Positions 47,933-58,920 of a stretch of 64,000 bases of DNA are shown here, one piece after another. Position numbers and translations under genes: made by a program. Location of the stretch: contig JAKTNV010000003.1 of assembly GCA_022747635.1 (NCBI GenBank), forward strand, positions 11,751,411 to 11,815,410, written 5' to 3'. The stretch comes from Hetaerina americana. Taxonomy: Eukaryota > Arthropoda > Insecta > Odonata > Calopterygidae. How positions within the stretch are numbered: position 1 is the stretch's first letter; each line of letters opens with the position of its first letter. Under the pieces are notes generated by a model. That model saw only the letters and a program-made list of their open reading frames with translations. It was not told where the DNA came from and searched no databases.

Positions 47933-47934
<2 letters not shown>

Positions 47935-48775
47935 ATAACACTTAGCACTAGTGGACACAGACAAAAACAGAAACACACAAAAAAGAGACTCACTATTTTT
48001 CGAATTTCCTGTGGTCGTAGCTACCTTAATCAAGGAAAAGAGGGATATAACTGAAGGGAATACGAGGGCTGGAGCGATGGTTGGAAGGGGAAGGTGGGGA
48101 GATGGATACACTATAGCATTTATCAAAGGGAGTGTTGTGTTCGGAGGCGTGTTTGGGGATAGGGAGCATATCAATTAGGGAAGAATTCTTGCATGAGGCT
48201 CGGTGGTTGTTAATTCTAACATTAAGGAGTGTGGTACACTGCCCAATATAATAGGCAGGGCAAAGTTGGCACTTCAGCAGGTAAACTACATTGCTAGATG
48301 TGCAAGTAGATGAGGGAATTGGTGGGAGAGAGTTAAAAAGCGGGTGGGAGAGGGATTCAACACTCCCTTAGATAAAGCTATACTTTTTAGCATCCCTCCC
48401 ACCCTCTGATCCTCCACTGAAACTCATAATATTAGAGCAATCCTTCATCTGACTCTTGGAGTCCTGGAATTGGCCAGGAATCAATATGAGACAATAATCA
48501 CCCTGCTCCAAATATGTTTTCATCCCCCCTCCACCCCCCCACCTTCAACATCTTCCCACCCTTCTAACGCTGCCCCTCCAAACCCTTCCCTTCCGAATTC
48601 TCTCCCCACCTTCCCCTTCCAACCATCGCTCCAGCCCTCGTATTCCCTTCAGTTCTATCCCTCTCTTCCTTGATGAAGGTGGCTGTGGCCACCGAAAATT
48701 CGAAAAATATTGAGTCTCTTTTTTGTGTGTTTCTGTGTTTTTGCCCGTGTCCACTAGTGCTAAGTGTTATACATT
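47933..48775 (-). mobile_element. Penelope-like element, 3' portion, in inverted-repeat configuration
   Basis: The left arm (47933-48100) and right arm (about 48595-48773) are inverted copies ending in TAACACTTAGCACTAGTGGA and its complement. Between them the minus strand encodes a GIY-YIG-type endonuclease segment, the defining second domain of PLEs. The right arm carries TTGATGA, then a GGTGGC/GCCACC hairpin, then GAAAA (48672-48702), comparable to the hammerhead-type layout but with a changed base in the first block. The right-hand unit is an inverted, further-truncated copy joined at 48360-48376. Confidence 0.75.
48026..48375 (-). CDS. GIY-YIG endonuclease segment of a Penelope-like element (5'-truncated ORF)
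   Basis: An uninterrupted minus-strand frame of about 116 codons ends at TAA (48026-48028). It contains [20 protein letters not shown], where VVY and YIG form the GIY-YIG core. It continues with [12 protein letters not shown], which holds the conserved arginine and histidine, and [16 protein letters not shown]. In PLEs this domain follows the reverse transcriptase and nicks target DNA to prime copying. No reverse transcriptase is present; the frame begins inside the element at the junction with an inverted second copy. There is no start codon of its own, so it is a fragment even though its frame is open. Confidence 0.78.
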
Positions 48776-48849
48776 ATTATTCACGTCTGTGAGATTTTCA
48801 GAAAGTATCTTCGAAATGGAATGCTCTTCAGCGACGCACAAATATATAA

Positions 48850-49047
48850 AAACACAGATGTAGATTTTTAAACCATAGAGACACAAAGAAAGGACACCTT
48901 CAATATGTTGTTTTGACGTTTCGACGGCTCGGCCGTCGTCTTCAGAAGATTCTGAAGACGACGGCCGAGCCGTCGAAACGTCAAAACAACATATTGAAGG
49001 TGTCCTTTCTTTGGGTCTCTATGGCTTAAAAATCTACATCTGTGTTT
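48850..49047. mobile_element. Near-perfect 198-bp palindrome, PLE terminal-repeat type
   Basis: Arms 48850-48947 and 48950-49047 pair with only a few mismatches around a 2-base centre. Each arm contains CTGAAGA, a perfect CGACGGC/GCCGTCG hairpin with loop CGA, and GAAAC (plus-strand positions 48952-48958 and 48975-48979). This is the same block order as at 28948-28979. No coding sequence. A mariner lies 7 bases beyond the right arm. Confidence 0.65.
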
Positions 49048-49054
49048 ATATATA

Positions 49055-49611
49055 CAGGGTTCGTCCGGAAAATAAGTGTACTGAGCTCAGGAAAAAAAAT
49101 TTATTACACTTTTACATATCTTAAGCTAATATTCCTCAAAATAGGATCGTTGTGAGTCGATACACTTGTTCCAGCGGCGTTCCCATTCCTGGAACGCTCC
49201 CGCGAAGGCATCATCGGGAACCTCTCGAAGACTCGTCGTCGACCTCTTCTCTGCCCTCCACGAACATCTTGTGCCACCGAAAGATCATGTTTCTGGACAT
49301 GGCTGACTCCCCGTAAGCCTGGTTAATCATACCGACAGTTTCGGTAGACGATTTCCCAAGCTTTACCGCAACTTTGATGGAATAACGCTGCTCCAAAAAC
49401 TTCGGCATCGCGTTCCGTGACGTGGGTCGAGCGTGGAGGTTCGCGTTAACAGAGCTCCTCACTACACCACAGCTCAGAGCCGACTGCCTTTTTCAGCGTC
49501 GCTTGCCAACATACCCCCCTCCAATCGCAGCCCGTCTGAGCGGTGCTGGGCGCGCCTGGGGCGGCGCGCCCAGCCCAGGAGTCAGTACACTTATTTTCCG
49601 GACGAACCCTG
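49055..49611 (-). mobile_element. Internally deleted mariner transposon
   Basis: Terminal inverted repeats of about 30 bp (left CAGGGTTCGTCCGGAAAATA; right is its complement ending at 49611) are flanked by TA on both sides (49053-49054 and 49612-49613). That is the target duplication of Tc1/mariner elements. Length is 557 bp, against about 1.3 kb for a complete mariner. The ends are intact, so it could still be moved by a transposase supplied in trans. Confidence 0.92.
49126..49462 (-). pseudogene. Mariner transposase, catalytic core deleted
   Basis: The minus-strand frame from ATG at 49462 (or the internal Met of MPKFLEQRYSIK) gives the N-terminal DNA-binding helix-turn-helix region. LGKSSTETVGMINQAYGESA is followed by SRNMIFRWHKMF and the linker EGREEVDDE. 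The frame then shifts directly into the extreme C-terminus, FAGAFQEWERRWNKCIDSQR, ending EEY and TAG at 49126-49128. The whole DD34D catalytic domain is missing. The HTH could still bind the ends. Deletion junction near 49212. Confidence 0.88.
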
Positions 49612-49613
49612 TA

Positions 49614-50852
49614 TACACACACACACAAACACAAGTAGGGTCCCATGTACCCTACCTCATCCATATTAAGCTATTGGTTACGGGTTTGGATTCAAATAGC
49701 AGTACGGGCAAATATTTTTTCCAGCGAGATCCTCACCCATTTCTCCTTCGTAACTTTCTGAGAATAGGCTCACCATTTAACCTCTGTAAGAATGCCTTTT
49801 CTTTCCATTGTGTCGAGGGTGTTGGCCCTCTTAGTGCTCCTCAGTATCTTCCATGGATTATACTATGTTTACTTGATGTTATATTTTAATGGTGTATATG
49901 ATTCTACGACTGCAATACACATACAGGTAAAGAACTGGAGCGAGTATAGGCGGAGTAGGTGGTGGGCCTATTCTTAGAAAATTACAAAGGAAAAAACAGG
50001 AGAGGTTCTCGATGAAAAAGTTTTCGCCCATAATGCGTGCGATTCGAATTCAGCATTTTCCGATTTTGATGAAGTGCCTCAATGGAAAATTTTGGAATTT
50101 CGGGAATTAAAAAAATCATAAATACATTATTTATGCATGATTTTTTTAAAATCCCCAATCGATTAATTACAATCTTGGCCTGTTAATTAAAGAAATTGAT
50201 TCTTCGCAAGTCCTTCGTAATCTCGGGGGGGGGGGAGGCGCGGAAAGACCCATCCTATTAATCACACCACGCAACAAATTACTACACTCGCAGAAGATAT
50301 CAATTAGGAAGAAGAAGATGTTTACGTCTAGGAAAATCCCTCTCCTACCTTTGCGATCGTGCAGACAACAAATTACCCCGGACGCCAAATGCCTCGGATC
50401 CGACCGTAATAACAGATTCCGTTCCTCAGGTGTTACGCACATACGTACGAGTATACCGTGGGGCAGTTCGCCATAGTGGCTTGATGAGGAAGGTGCGGGA
50501 GGGAAGGAAGAGGAGGAAAGCAGAGGGAAGGAGGGAGGATGACACGGAGATGCCGCCGGGAGAGATTCGGGTGGAGTGAGCGAGAGGTGGACAAGAGCTG
50601 GAGGCGTCCCCGGGGGCAAGAAAAATCCCCGCTCATCCATGAATTTCATTTGAGACGGATGCAAGGGCGATTGAGTCCTCGACGCACTTTTTTCTCATCC
50701 GATTCGAACGGGGGAAGAAATGCTCGCTCTATCGATTCGTAAGAATTCCAGCGGGTGTACGCACTGGTCCAGAATGGTTTTTACTATATTACCTAAATTT
50801 ATCAATCCAAAATAATCAAATTTCAAATATAGCTGATCTCTACCCTCTCATA
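49614..50852. other. No gene seen; CpG-rich patch at 50380-50740
   Basis: An AC tract follows the mariner. The 165-codon minus-strand frame at 50167-50664 is proline/serine-rich through a pyrimidine-rich stretch and has no motif. Confidence 0.4.
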
Positions 50853-50884
50853 TGAAACCGACCTTCAGGTTGATAACTGTGGTG
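50853..50884 (+). mobile_element. SINE family A 3'-end fragment
   Basis: AAACCGACCTTCAGGTTGAT, then AACTGTGG, is the 3' terminus of family A in plus orientation. A TATG/TG microsatellite follows directly, likely grown from the SINE tail. Confidence 0.6.
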
Positions 50885-51008
50885 TATGTATGTAGGTATG
50901 CATAAGTGTGTGTGTGTGTGTATATATATATATATGTTTGTACTTGTATATACAGGTACTGTATGTATGTGTATTTATGTATACATACACATGTATATGT
51001 TTATATAT
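50885..51008. repeat. (TATG)n, (TG)n and (TA)n microsatellite
   Basis: Interrupted tandem repeats directly after the SINE 3' end. Confidence 0.9.
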
Positions 51009-51035
51009 TCGCAGAAGAACGTTCGTTTTCTAAAA

Positions 51036-51112
51036 GATCGATTCACCTTGAGCGGGACTTGAACCACACACCTTCGACTTGCTCCACCAAATAAGCCATG
51101 GAAGCCGACCAT
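51036..51112 (-). mobile_element. tRNA-like SINE head relic
   Basis: The minus strand has ATGGCTTATTTGGTGGAGCA (A-box region) and GTGGTTCAAGTCCCGC (B-box region) at tRNA-like spacing. The body is not recognisable. Confidence 0.5.
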
Positions 51113-52439
51113 AAGCATTTTGAATAAGCTCTTTACTGAATCATAAAACATCAAATTTTAATTCTAATTAGATACAATAGTTAATTAACGCAAATTTATT
51201 TATTTTTCCAGGAAAATGTAAAGTGAAACGACAGTAAAATTGAAAAAAAAACAAAATAGTGCATTTAAGCACACTACTTATTACATTCATTAGTTTTGAC
51301 CCCTTCTACTAATTAAGTATGCAGGTAACTCAAAATAAAACATATTCTTTCCCAATTCGGGATCATACTTCAACATATTTTCATTCTTAGGTTTGAATAA
51401 TTTATTAGAACATGCTAAAAATTCTCCACCCAGTCCCAACTCATACTCCATCCCTTATTCCCAAGCAACTTCTAACGGAATTAAATGGATGTCATTCCTG
51501 CAGTCATACTTTAATTTCTTCTTTCAAGTGTACGTACATACTTTCGAGTACTCGAACAGATATGTCGTGGAAAGCGGCATTATAAGACCTTTTTATTCTT
51601 ACAATTGTCTACTTAATCTGGAGAAAACAAGTAAGTTACCCAATACCAAATCTCTTGCGTGTCGTATATTGCTGAATTATTAAACAGCAAATATGGGTTT
51701 TTTTTCACTTATCATCAGGCATGCTTCACTGGACGAAGCATAGCGGCCGTTCACCCGGCCAATGCCCGCCCCTCCCAATCCGATGGGGTTTCCTTGGCGC
51801 GGAGGAAATCACGACGGCGACTTCGTTAAGCAGATTTCCCACGCCACCACATTTGAAGGAAGAAAAAAAAGGAAACCCTCCGATATTTAATGGGGAGATG
51901 AAACAGCACGCTGGAGGGAAGGGCTAAGAATGGCGGGAAGAGGAGAAAAGAAATATCGAAAGAACTTCGTTTCGTGTCTACCCGCATCGCTCTTCCCTCT
52001 CCTTCGCACATCTCATTTATGTCTACACACATTTTTTTCCTTCCTCGTCTCCCACTTGTGCTGTTCACGCGAAAGAAACATGAGATTGAGGGAGGGGGAG
52101 AACACAAATGAGAATTCTTTGAAATGCATGGACAATTTCAACGTCAGTAAACTCTGTACTTCCGTGTATTTTATTAATTTCACAGAAATCATCGTCAATT
52201 CAATCTGGCAAGAATTTCGGTTCCCCTTGTCAAAGCATTGAAATGTCGAAATTTTTTATGAAAGATCCACATTTTTAATAAATGATCGAGTGTTACGAAA
52301 TTCAACCCGACTGTTAACAATGGTATCCTTCCGTATTTTCATTTTTATCAAATGAAAAGAAAATAAGGTATTATTTAGATATTTTAATCTGTTACGTAAT
52401 GCACGCTTCAGTTTCATCCGCGTTCCATTTGCGATGATG
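51113..52439. other. No gene seen
   Basis: AT-rich to 51700, then purine/pyrimidine-rich. The 93-103-codon frames at 51826-52241 overlap on both strands and lack motifs. Confidence 0.45.
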
Positions 52440-52680
52440 AAAAATCCTTGCTGACTGGAACTTGCCTCGGAGGATTGCTAACGCCTATACACGAGCGTGT
52501 CAACCATCCTATTTTTCCGGCCGGATTAGTCGTGAGCAACGGGTCTGCCAACCAACTTATAGACCGAGGATTCGAATCCCTTCTCTCGCATGATTCGTCT
52601 TTAAACTGCCGTTTAAAGTTTCAACCCCTGGGAATCTGTCTACAAGCCGAGAGTGACTGACTTTTTAAGGGCCAAGCCGA
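52440..52680 (+). mobile_element. Possible tRNA-related SINE relic
   Basis: GATTAGTCGTGAGCAACGGG (A-box-like) precedes GAGGATTCGAATCCCTTCTC (B-box-like) by about 30 bases. The following 100 bases may be body. No second copy in the window. Confidence 0.35.
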
Positions 52681-54228
52681 CCATCAGAGTCCGAAGCTGC
52701 CCCGAGTGTCCGAAGGTCAAAACAACTAAATATCAAATTTCACATTTCTGTGTGGTCCGCCTCTAGAGAAATAGACTGTCACGGAGAGACATACGGACAT
52801 GCAAAACCTTAACCATAGAGACGAAATATTCCTCCACGTCTACAATGATTCCGTCAAATTGTTTCTTGATATTCTTGCCCGAGAATTTGTGCGAAACATC
52901 TGAAGTACTTCCGACGGTAAATATGATGAGACCGTAAATACGGTCTGATCATTAAATTCTTCGCCTTTTTCACTGGTCACACATAACTTAGAGAAAAAAG
53001 AAGACAGCATGGTGAGCATTGTTCCCTTAAAAAGTAATTCCAGTAATTACTTGTATCCATTGACTTTCCTGAAGTCTCGCTATTTTGGATTTTGCACCAG
53101 TTTTGGGTGGTACTGGAATTTAATACGCGGGTAAGGTGGAGGAACTGCTTTTCCTATTTTCAGCGTTACACGAGTAATTTCTCATACTGTCTCGGTTTCC
53201 TGGCGAATGATTGCTGGTCAACTCCTGGAGAAACATTCCGATACCATCTTTTTCATTCGATTTTGATGGAATGCAGACAGTAAATGCGATTTACATGTTT
53301 CCAAAATAGTGGGAGAAAGCGAGACCATACGTAAGTCTGCCCCAGCGTTACATCTGATTTGGCGAAATTTCACTGATTATTCAGTAATTAGTTTTGCTCC
53401 AAGAGCATACTCCCCTCTTTCTAGGGGTCGCCGAAGTTTTCGCGCACACCTTTAACAAAAGGCATGTAAATTACATTCAATATGATTTAAATGTTCAGAT
53501 GCTATATTGAGGGAGTCTAACCGCTGATAATAAATTGTCTTCAGCGAAAATTCGTGATTAACATACGCTCCTCCTTTGAGTCCTACGCATTCATTTATCC
53601 ACAAAAACTTAGGTGAGGATACCCTTGAACCATCCGCGACCTTAATTTCATTGCGAATAGCCTATGGGCGACTTATGTCTTTGAGATCTTAAATCGCAAA
53701 TCGTTCTGCAAAGTGCCTAAACGCCCAGGAATGAAAGTCATGGCGATGAGAGCAAAATGGGTTGACTGGAAACGAGGAGGGAAAGGAGTTAGTGAGAGAG
53801 AGATAGTGTGTGTGTGTGTGTGCGGAGACCGTAGCAGTTCAAAGGGAATGGGAATGAGTGGCGAAGGAGTGGGGGGAGGTAAAGGGAATGGGCAGGGGGG
53901 AGGGGAGGAGGAGATCGGGGGGATTGATAGGAAGTGGGAGTGGCGAGGAGAGCGACCTCTCCCCCCGCAAAGCACGCGGCTCAGGCACGAATCATGCGAA
54001 GCCTTCGTCGTTCCCCGTGAAGCGTTCGCGGGTAGGGGGCAGTGGAGGGGGGAAGGGTTACTGGGCGAAGGAGGCGGGGAGGAGGACTTTAGGGACTCGT
54101 GGCCTTTTTTGGCTGCAATACACGGGCACACAACAATGAAAATAATTAACTGATTAAATACCTACGCACACATGAGACGATTCGTTTAAAAACTCTTCCG
54201 GGAAATCCAACACTTTATCACCTGGAAT
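52681..54228. other. No gene seen; G-rich block at 53770-54110
   Basis: The 146-codon plus-strand and 152-codon minus-strand frames at 53673-54153 cover a G-rich, CpG-bearing block and are compositional. Confidence 0.45.
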
Positions 54229-54330
54229 GATCGGTGCCCTGCACGGTGTGTTGGCTACCTGCCAACGCGGAAGACCCGGGTTTCAATCCGGCAAGGGTTA
54301 GTTTGGGAATATTTACCGGAGGGACTCAGT
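54229..54330 (+). mobile_element. Possible tRNA-derived SINE relic
   Basis: GTGTGTTGGCTACCTGCCAA (A-box region) precedes GACCCGGGTTTCAATCCGGC (B-box region). AAAATT-type body words follow. Single copy here. Confidence 0.4.
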
Positions 54331-56368
54331 GCCCAAATTAAGATCCATGAGGAGACCATCCCAAATTGTTTTCTGTCCCTCGGACGGGACTTCAAAACTT
54401 AAAAGGCTTGACACCTATAGTTATAGGATAGAGGATCTATGTGTGTCTCTCCTTCAACTCTTCCACCTTTCCACGATTCCTTATCGTAACAGTTTTGATA
54501 TTCTTGTATACAGCATGCATAACGCAGCCCTATAACCGATTGATCTTCCGCTTACATGTCCGTGCAAAGGAAAACATAAATTATTACTAATTAATTATAC
54601 AATTTTTTATATCCCATAGGTTCTTCGGATTCTTAAAGAATATTCACCACGGAAACTCTTAAATTCAAAACCATCGGAGGGCATGGTTGGAAAGGTAGCC
54701 CAGTTGGGTATTTAAAAATGCGAGACAATATCGTGCACCCTAATGATACAATTTTGAAATTAAACACGCTCGTCAAAGAGAGAAAATTAAGCTTATTATG
54801 CAAAACAAGGACAAGTTCAGAAAATGACTAAAACAAATCAATTTGTGATTAAACTACATTTTATTTTTTTTAACCAAAATTATTTTGATCGTACAAATAT
54901 ATTTTATTAGATTTGTATTTTTTGTGGCAACATTTCATAATCAGTTTCCTAGAGCCACGCGCAAAATAGAACGCGCACAATGATGATGACACCAAAGCCT
55001 TCATCAATTACTAAGTTTCTATCAATATCAATAGTAACGAAACTCCCATCCTCATCAAAAACGTGGTTTTTCTCTGTTAATCACTAGATTCCTAATATTA
55101 GCAGGACTTTTTTTTCTTTGGAATGCCTCTACAGTAAACTCTGACAAATAGTAATGCCGAAATTTGGTGAAAAGTATTGAGTTATTCATGCACTCATTCA
55201 TGCTTGCTCAGGCTCAAGTAAAATGTTAAAGAGAGCGCTTCCCAAATTAAACGACGGTACAGAATTGAGAAGGTTTTCGGTAACTCAATGTGAAAGTTTG
55301 CCGCCTAGTGTAGCAATCTTACTTTTCATAGGAAAATTACTAAGTTTGGAAATTTTTGCGAGTGAATATATATTATGTCGAAATTTTATAAGATGATTTT
55401 ACATTCTTCCAAAAAAATATTTAACACAACTTCAAAGTTTCAAGAGAGCGTGCCCTTCCTGGCAGCTGGCTGCGGACGGCAAATTAGTGGCTCGATAACC
55501 GCTCGGCGCCACTTGGGAGGGGTGGGGGGCGCCGCGCCGCAGTCCAATCCGCTCCACCCTCTCAACACCTGGCCCCTCGGACAAGCTGCATGCACGTCCG
55601 CTGCCCTTGAATTGCCACTGCGCGCCTTTCAAGTTCTTTCGGTCGTTTTTGCGACCTTCCACGCAGAGATCTCGGGTTCGATTCCCAGGTGTGACACAAT
55701 TTGTCAACACATTTCAGCTACCATTCCGGTGTCAAGAAGAGAAAACATCTGAAGGGCAGCACTGATATCCTACACTGTCGAAATTGATCCGTTTCTACTC
55801 ATTTATTCTAAGGCCAACATTCATTATCATCGTTTTCTTCCGATTAAGTAATTCTATTCCTTTATTTATCTCCTGCTTCTTACATAGAGTTTAGTATTTT
55901 TCTAACGGATGGGATGGGAAGGCATAAGACATGAAGGCCACAGAAAAAAATGAGTATGAATTGAGCAAGTAAAAAGATAGCTAGTGAGTGCAGATACAGG
56001 AAAGGGCTCGACAAGTAAAATTGAGAAAATAGCATGAAATCAAAGATTGACCAGGCTAAAGAAGCTTTAAAAAACGACGATTTTAACTCGTAATAACTAG
56101 TTGGAACGAAAGAAGAGGACGGTTGGAACAAGGCTTCGTCTTGAGGTTTTTTTCATATTGATCCTAAGCACAGCCCTTGCTGAAAAGGTGCGCGGAAGAA
56201 AATAATGGCGAATATCGAGACGCGGATTTGTAGAACGGTTAACGCACGATGGTGGGAAATAAGAAAATCAACTAATGTGTAAATGTTAAGAACTGAAGGA
56301 GAGGAAAATAATGCAGAAAACAATATAAGACCGGAGAAGAAACTGGATATGGCATGTACTAAGATTGG
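54331..56368. other. No gene seen; CpG-rich patch at 55480-55640
   Basis: Contains GGGTTCGATTCCCAGG at 55674, a good B-box match, but without a convincing A box. The 125-codon plus-strand frame at 55375-55752 spans it and is not supported as a gene. Confidence 0.4.
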
Positions 56369-56640
56369 AATAAAACACAGTTATCAACCCAAAGGTTGGT
56401 TTGGTAGGTGATGGAAGAATTCACCCAGTACTAAGCCCGACGGCGTGCTAAATTCACACATCTGGGTAGGGGGGCTAGTTCCTTTCCCTGTGCCGGCTAT
56501 AGTTTCCCAGGAAGATCTGGGATCCGAAAAATCACGCAGGTTGGGTGAAGCTGCGGGAGCCCAGAGAGGCTTGCCTGGGAATCAAACCCGGGCCCGAGTC
56601 AGCAGTCAAAACGCTCCAACCATTGGACTTGCAGATCCCC
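56369..56640 (-). mobile_element. tRNA-derived SINE, family A, copy 4
   Basis: 3' end at about 56372 (plus-strand CACAGTTATCAACCCAAAGG), body shared with copies 1 and 3, head at 56575-56640 with minus-strand B box GGGTTTGATTCCCAGG. Apparently full length at about 270 bp. All four full copies lie in the same orientation. Confidence 0.85.
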
Positions 56641-57589
56641 TATAAGACGTTTTGAAGGATTATTTTCACGCATCAAGAGGGGAGCGGAGGACAGAGAGAA
56701 GTGGCCAGCGATGAATATGATGCAAGGGTCGATGCGGCGCCGGGTTTCTCCACATCGCCCACCGCTTTCTGCAATGCGCCAATGACCTCGAATGCCACCC
56801 ACTTCCCGCAATCAATAAAATATTACCCACTAATTACTCCGCACCGACTTCCACCACTCCCTCGCTCGCACGAAACGTGACGGAAAAGACGATTCAGTCA
56901 AAGGCCGACTTTTGTATTCAGGGGAGATAGCTGGTATTGCACAAAGCGAAACACGACCAGCACATCTGTAGCAAAAGGGCGCCATCAAATGCAATGCTTC
57001 ATCCCCGACAGAACAGAAAACAAAGGGCAAGAGTGAAGGGTGGCGACCATTCGGTCATTAGAGAAATTGGATCTTTAGAACGATGGTTTTGTTGAAGGAC
57101 ATTATTAAACAAATACTCTGGTGATTATTTAACTCCGAGCGGCTGTTAGAATTCCCATGCATTGTCCCACCACCCAGCGCGAGGGCGGGTGCAAGGTCGT
57201 GGGGCAGGTCGCGAGGGAGCCGCCATTAATCGCGCCATTCTCTTCGAGGAAAGGGCTTGGTCTGGAAGCGCGGTGGATCGCAAGGACGGGGGAAGGAGTC
57301 CAAGCAACAAGCGACGCGTTGCTCTTTCTGTGGGCTCGTTAATTCAGCAAACACACAAAGCCTGTCAATGCGTACGGGACTTTACCCTGAAATGTGACAT
57401 CCTGAAAAGCACTCAGATGGAAAGCTCCCGCTAAAACACGCGGTGTTGACAAAACAAACAGAGAATCCCTCTCTGTAGAGCACGTGAATACTCGTACATT
57501 CATTGGTATTCTACTTATTTAATGGTAGGCCTTGGGACGGTTCCTAACGACTATTTACTTCTATACATCATGAGAACTCACTCTTCCTT
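56641..57589. other. No gene seen; CpG-rich patch at 57160-57340
   Basis: The short frames over the CpG-rich patch have no motif. Confidence 0.45.
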
Positions 57590-58920
57590 TGCCCTAAATT
57601 ATTTCTTTCACCATTTCTTCGCAATATCTGCCTGCCTTCATGCTGTCTAAAAAGCCTAATCTCTTCCTTTCACTAACCCGCTCACTCAAACGCTCTCCTT
57701 CTATCACGGCCTTCAAAATTCCACTGTCTTTCAATATTTTCACCAATCCTAATCTCTGCCTTTTTCGGATTTTCCCCAGCAACCTCCTATCTTCGCTCAC
57801 TCTGTTAAAAACTTCTTCGTTTGCCTTCCTCTTTGTCCAACTTACTTCCTCCATTCCTCCTCAAACTCGCATATCAAAAACCTCCTATCTACGCTCGTCC
57901 TCTCGCATCAAAGACCAAGTCTCGCATCCATGAAGCAATACGATCCATATTAAAGTCTTTGCTAAGCTTGTCTGCGAATTTTTCTACACGGTGTACTTGG
58001 CACCAGTTCTCTTCAGCTGCCTCTTTTGTAAACACAATTCTCCTCCTGATGCCCATTTTCCTTTAAATACTGCCAAAACACACGAACTGCCCCACCTGCT
58101 ATAGTCTAATTCTCCATTTTTCAATGTTTAACTTAGGTTTCCTACTTCTCGATAAACTCATTACTTGTTTATTCCATCTCATCCCATACCTCTCACATTG
58201 TACCCGTAAAGCAATCAATAACAAATGATTATACCTTGATTATCTGACTCATTATTACGTGATCATATTTAAACCCAACTGAACTAATCATCTCGCCCTC
58301 CACTTTAATTCCCATCTCGATCCCTCCCATGCAACCCTTAATATGTCCTCAGCATATATGTTGAAAAGTAACGGCGATAATGGAAACCCTCTCTCAATCC
58401 CATGCCATTTACTGTCCATTCCGATTCGATCTCTGCTTATCTTACTTGTGCCGTCTGATTCATGTACAAGTTTCAGGGATTCGACATAAATATCCCACGA
58501 TCCACCAAATAGGTGTGTCGCAAGGGGGGGGGGGGGGTAATTCGCCTATCCCTACAATCTACTCACATATTCCGCAGTATCTCCATTAGCTTTGCCTACT
58601 CTGCATAGTCAAATGCTTTCTAGAAAACTTACTAAGTACACTGCGACATCATTACATTTGATGTTCCTTTCTCCTAATATTCTTGTCACTGCAATGGCGT
58701 CACGCGTTCCTCTCTCATTTCTAAAACGAAACTAATTGTCACCTAGGTCATCGTTTGGATTATTTTGTATCTTCTTTCTTTATTCCTCTATCACGAAGTT
58801 TTCTAGCTTCCTGTCCTCATCATTGTCCTAGCTATCAATTTACCTATCCTAACCGCAGTGATGCTCTTCTGGTCTTCTTTTCCACTGCTTTCTGATCGAT
58901 TGTACAAGGATTTCGTGTGA
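57590..58920 (-). pseudogene. Decayed LINE: reverse transcriptase to C-terminal domain
   Basis: The minus strand carries the same order of blocks as the LINE at 10255. Near 58700 is FRNERGTRDAIAVTRILGER (before motif A). Scattered palm remnants follow, including the motif B region near 58380. WTKRKANEEVFNRV and VIEGERLSERVSERKRLGFL then form the C-terminal domain (57594-57854). Many stops, a G tract at 58526 and frameshifts show it is old. Its protein is clearly diverged from the 10255 copy, so it is a different subfamily. Confidence 0.75.

Noticed and set aside
47445..48174. Minus-strand ORFs of 170-182 codons
   Set aside because: Most of the length is Tyr/Ile/His repeats from the TA/TATG microsatellite; the real coding signal nearby is the GIY-YIG frame at 48026-48375.
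50167..50664. 165-codon minus-strand ORF
   Set aside because: Pro/Ser-rich translation of a pyrimidine-rich stretch without motif or start context.
53673..54153. Overlapping ORFs of 146-152 codons on both strands
   Set aside because: Compositional frames in a G-rich block; antisense to each other.
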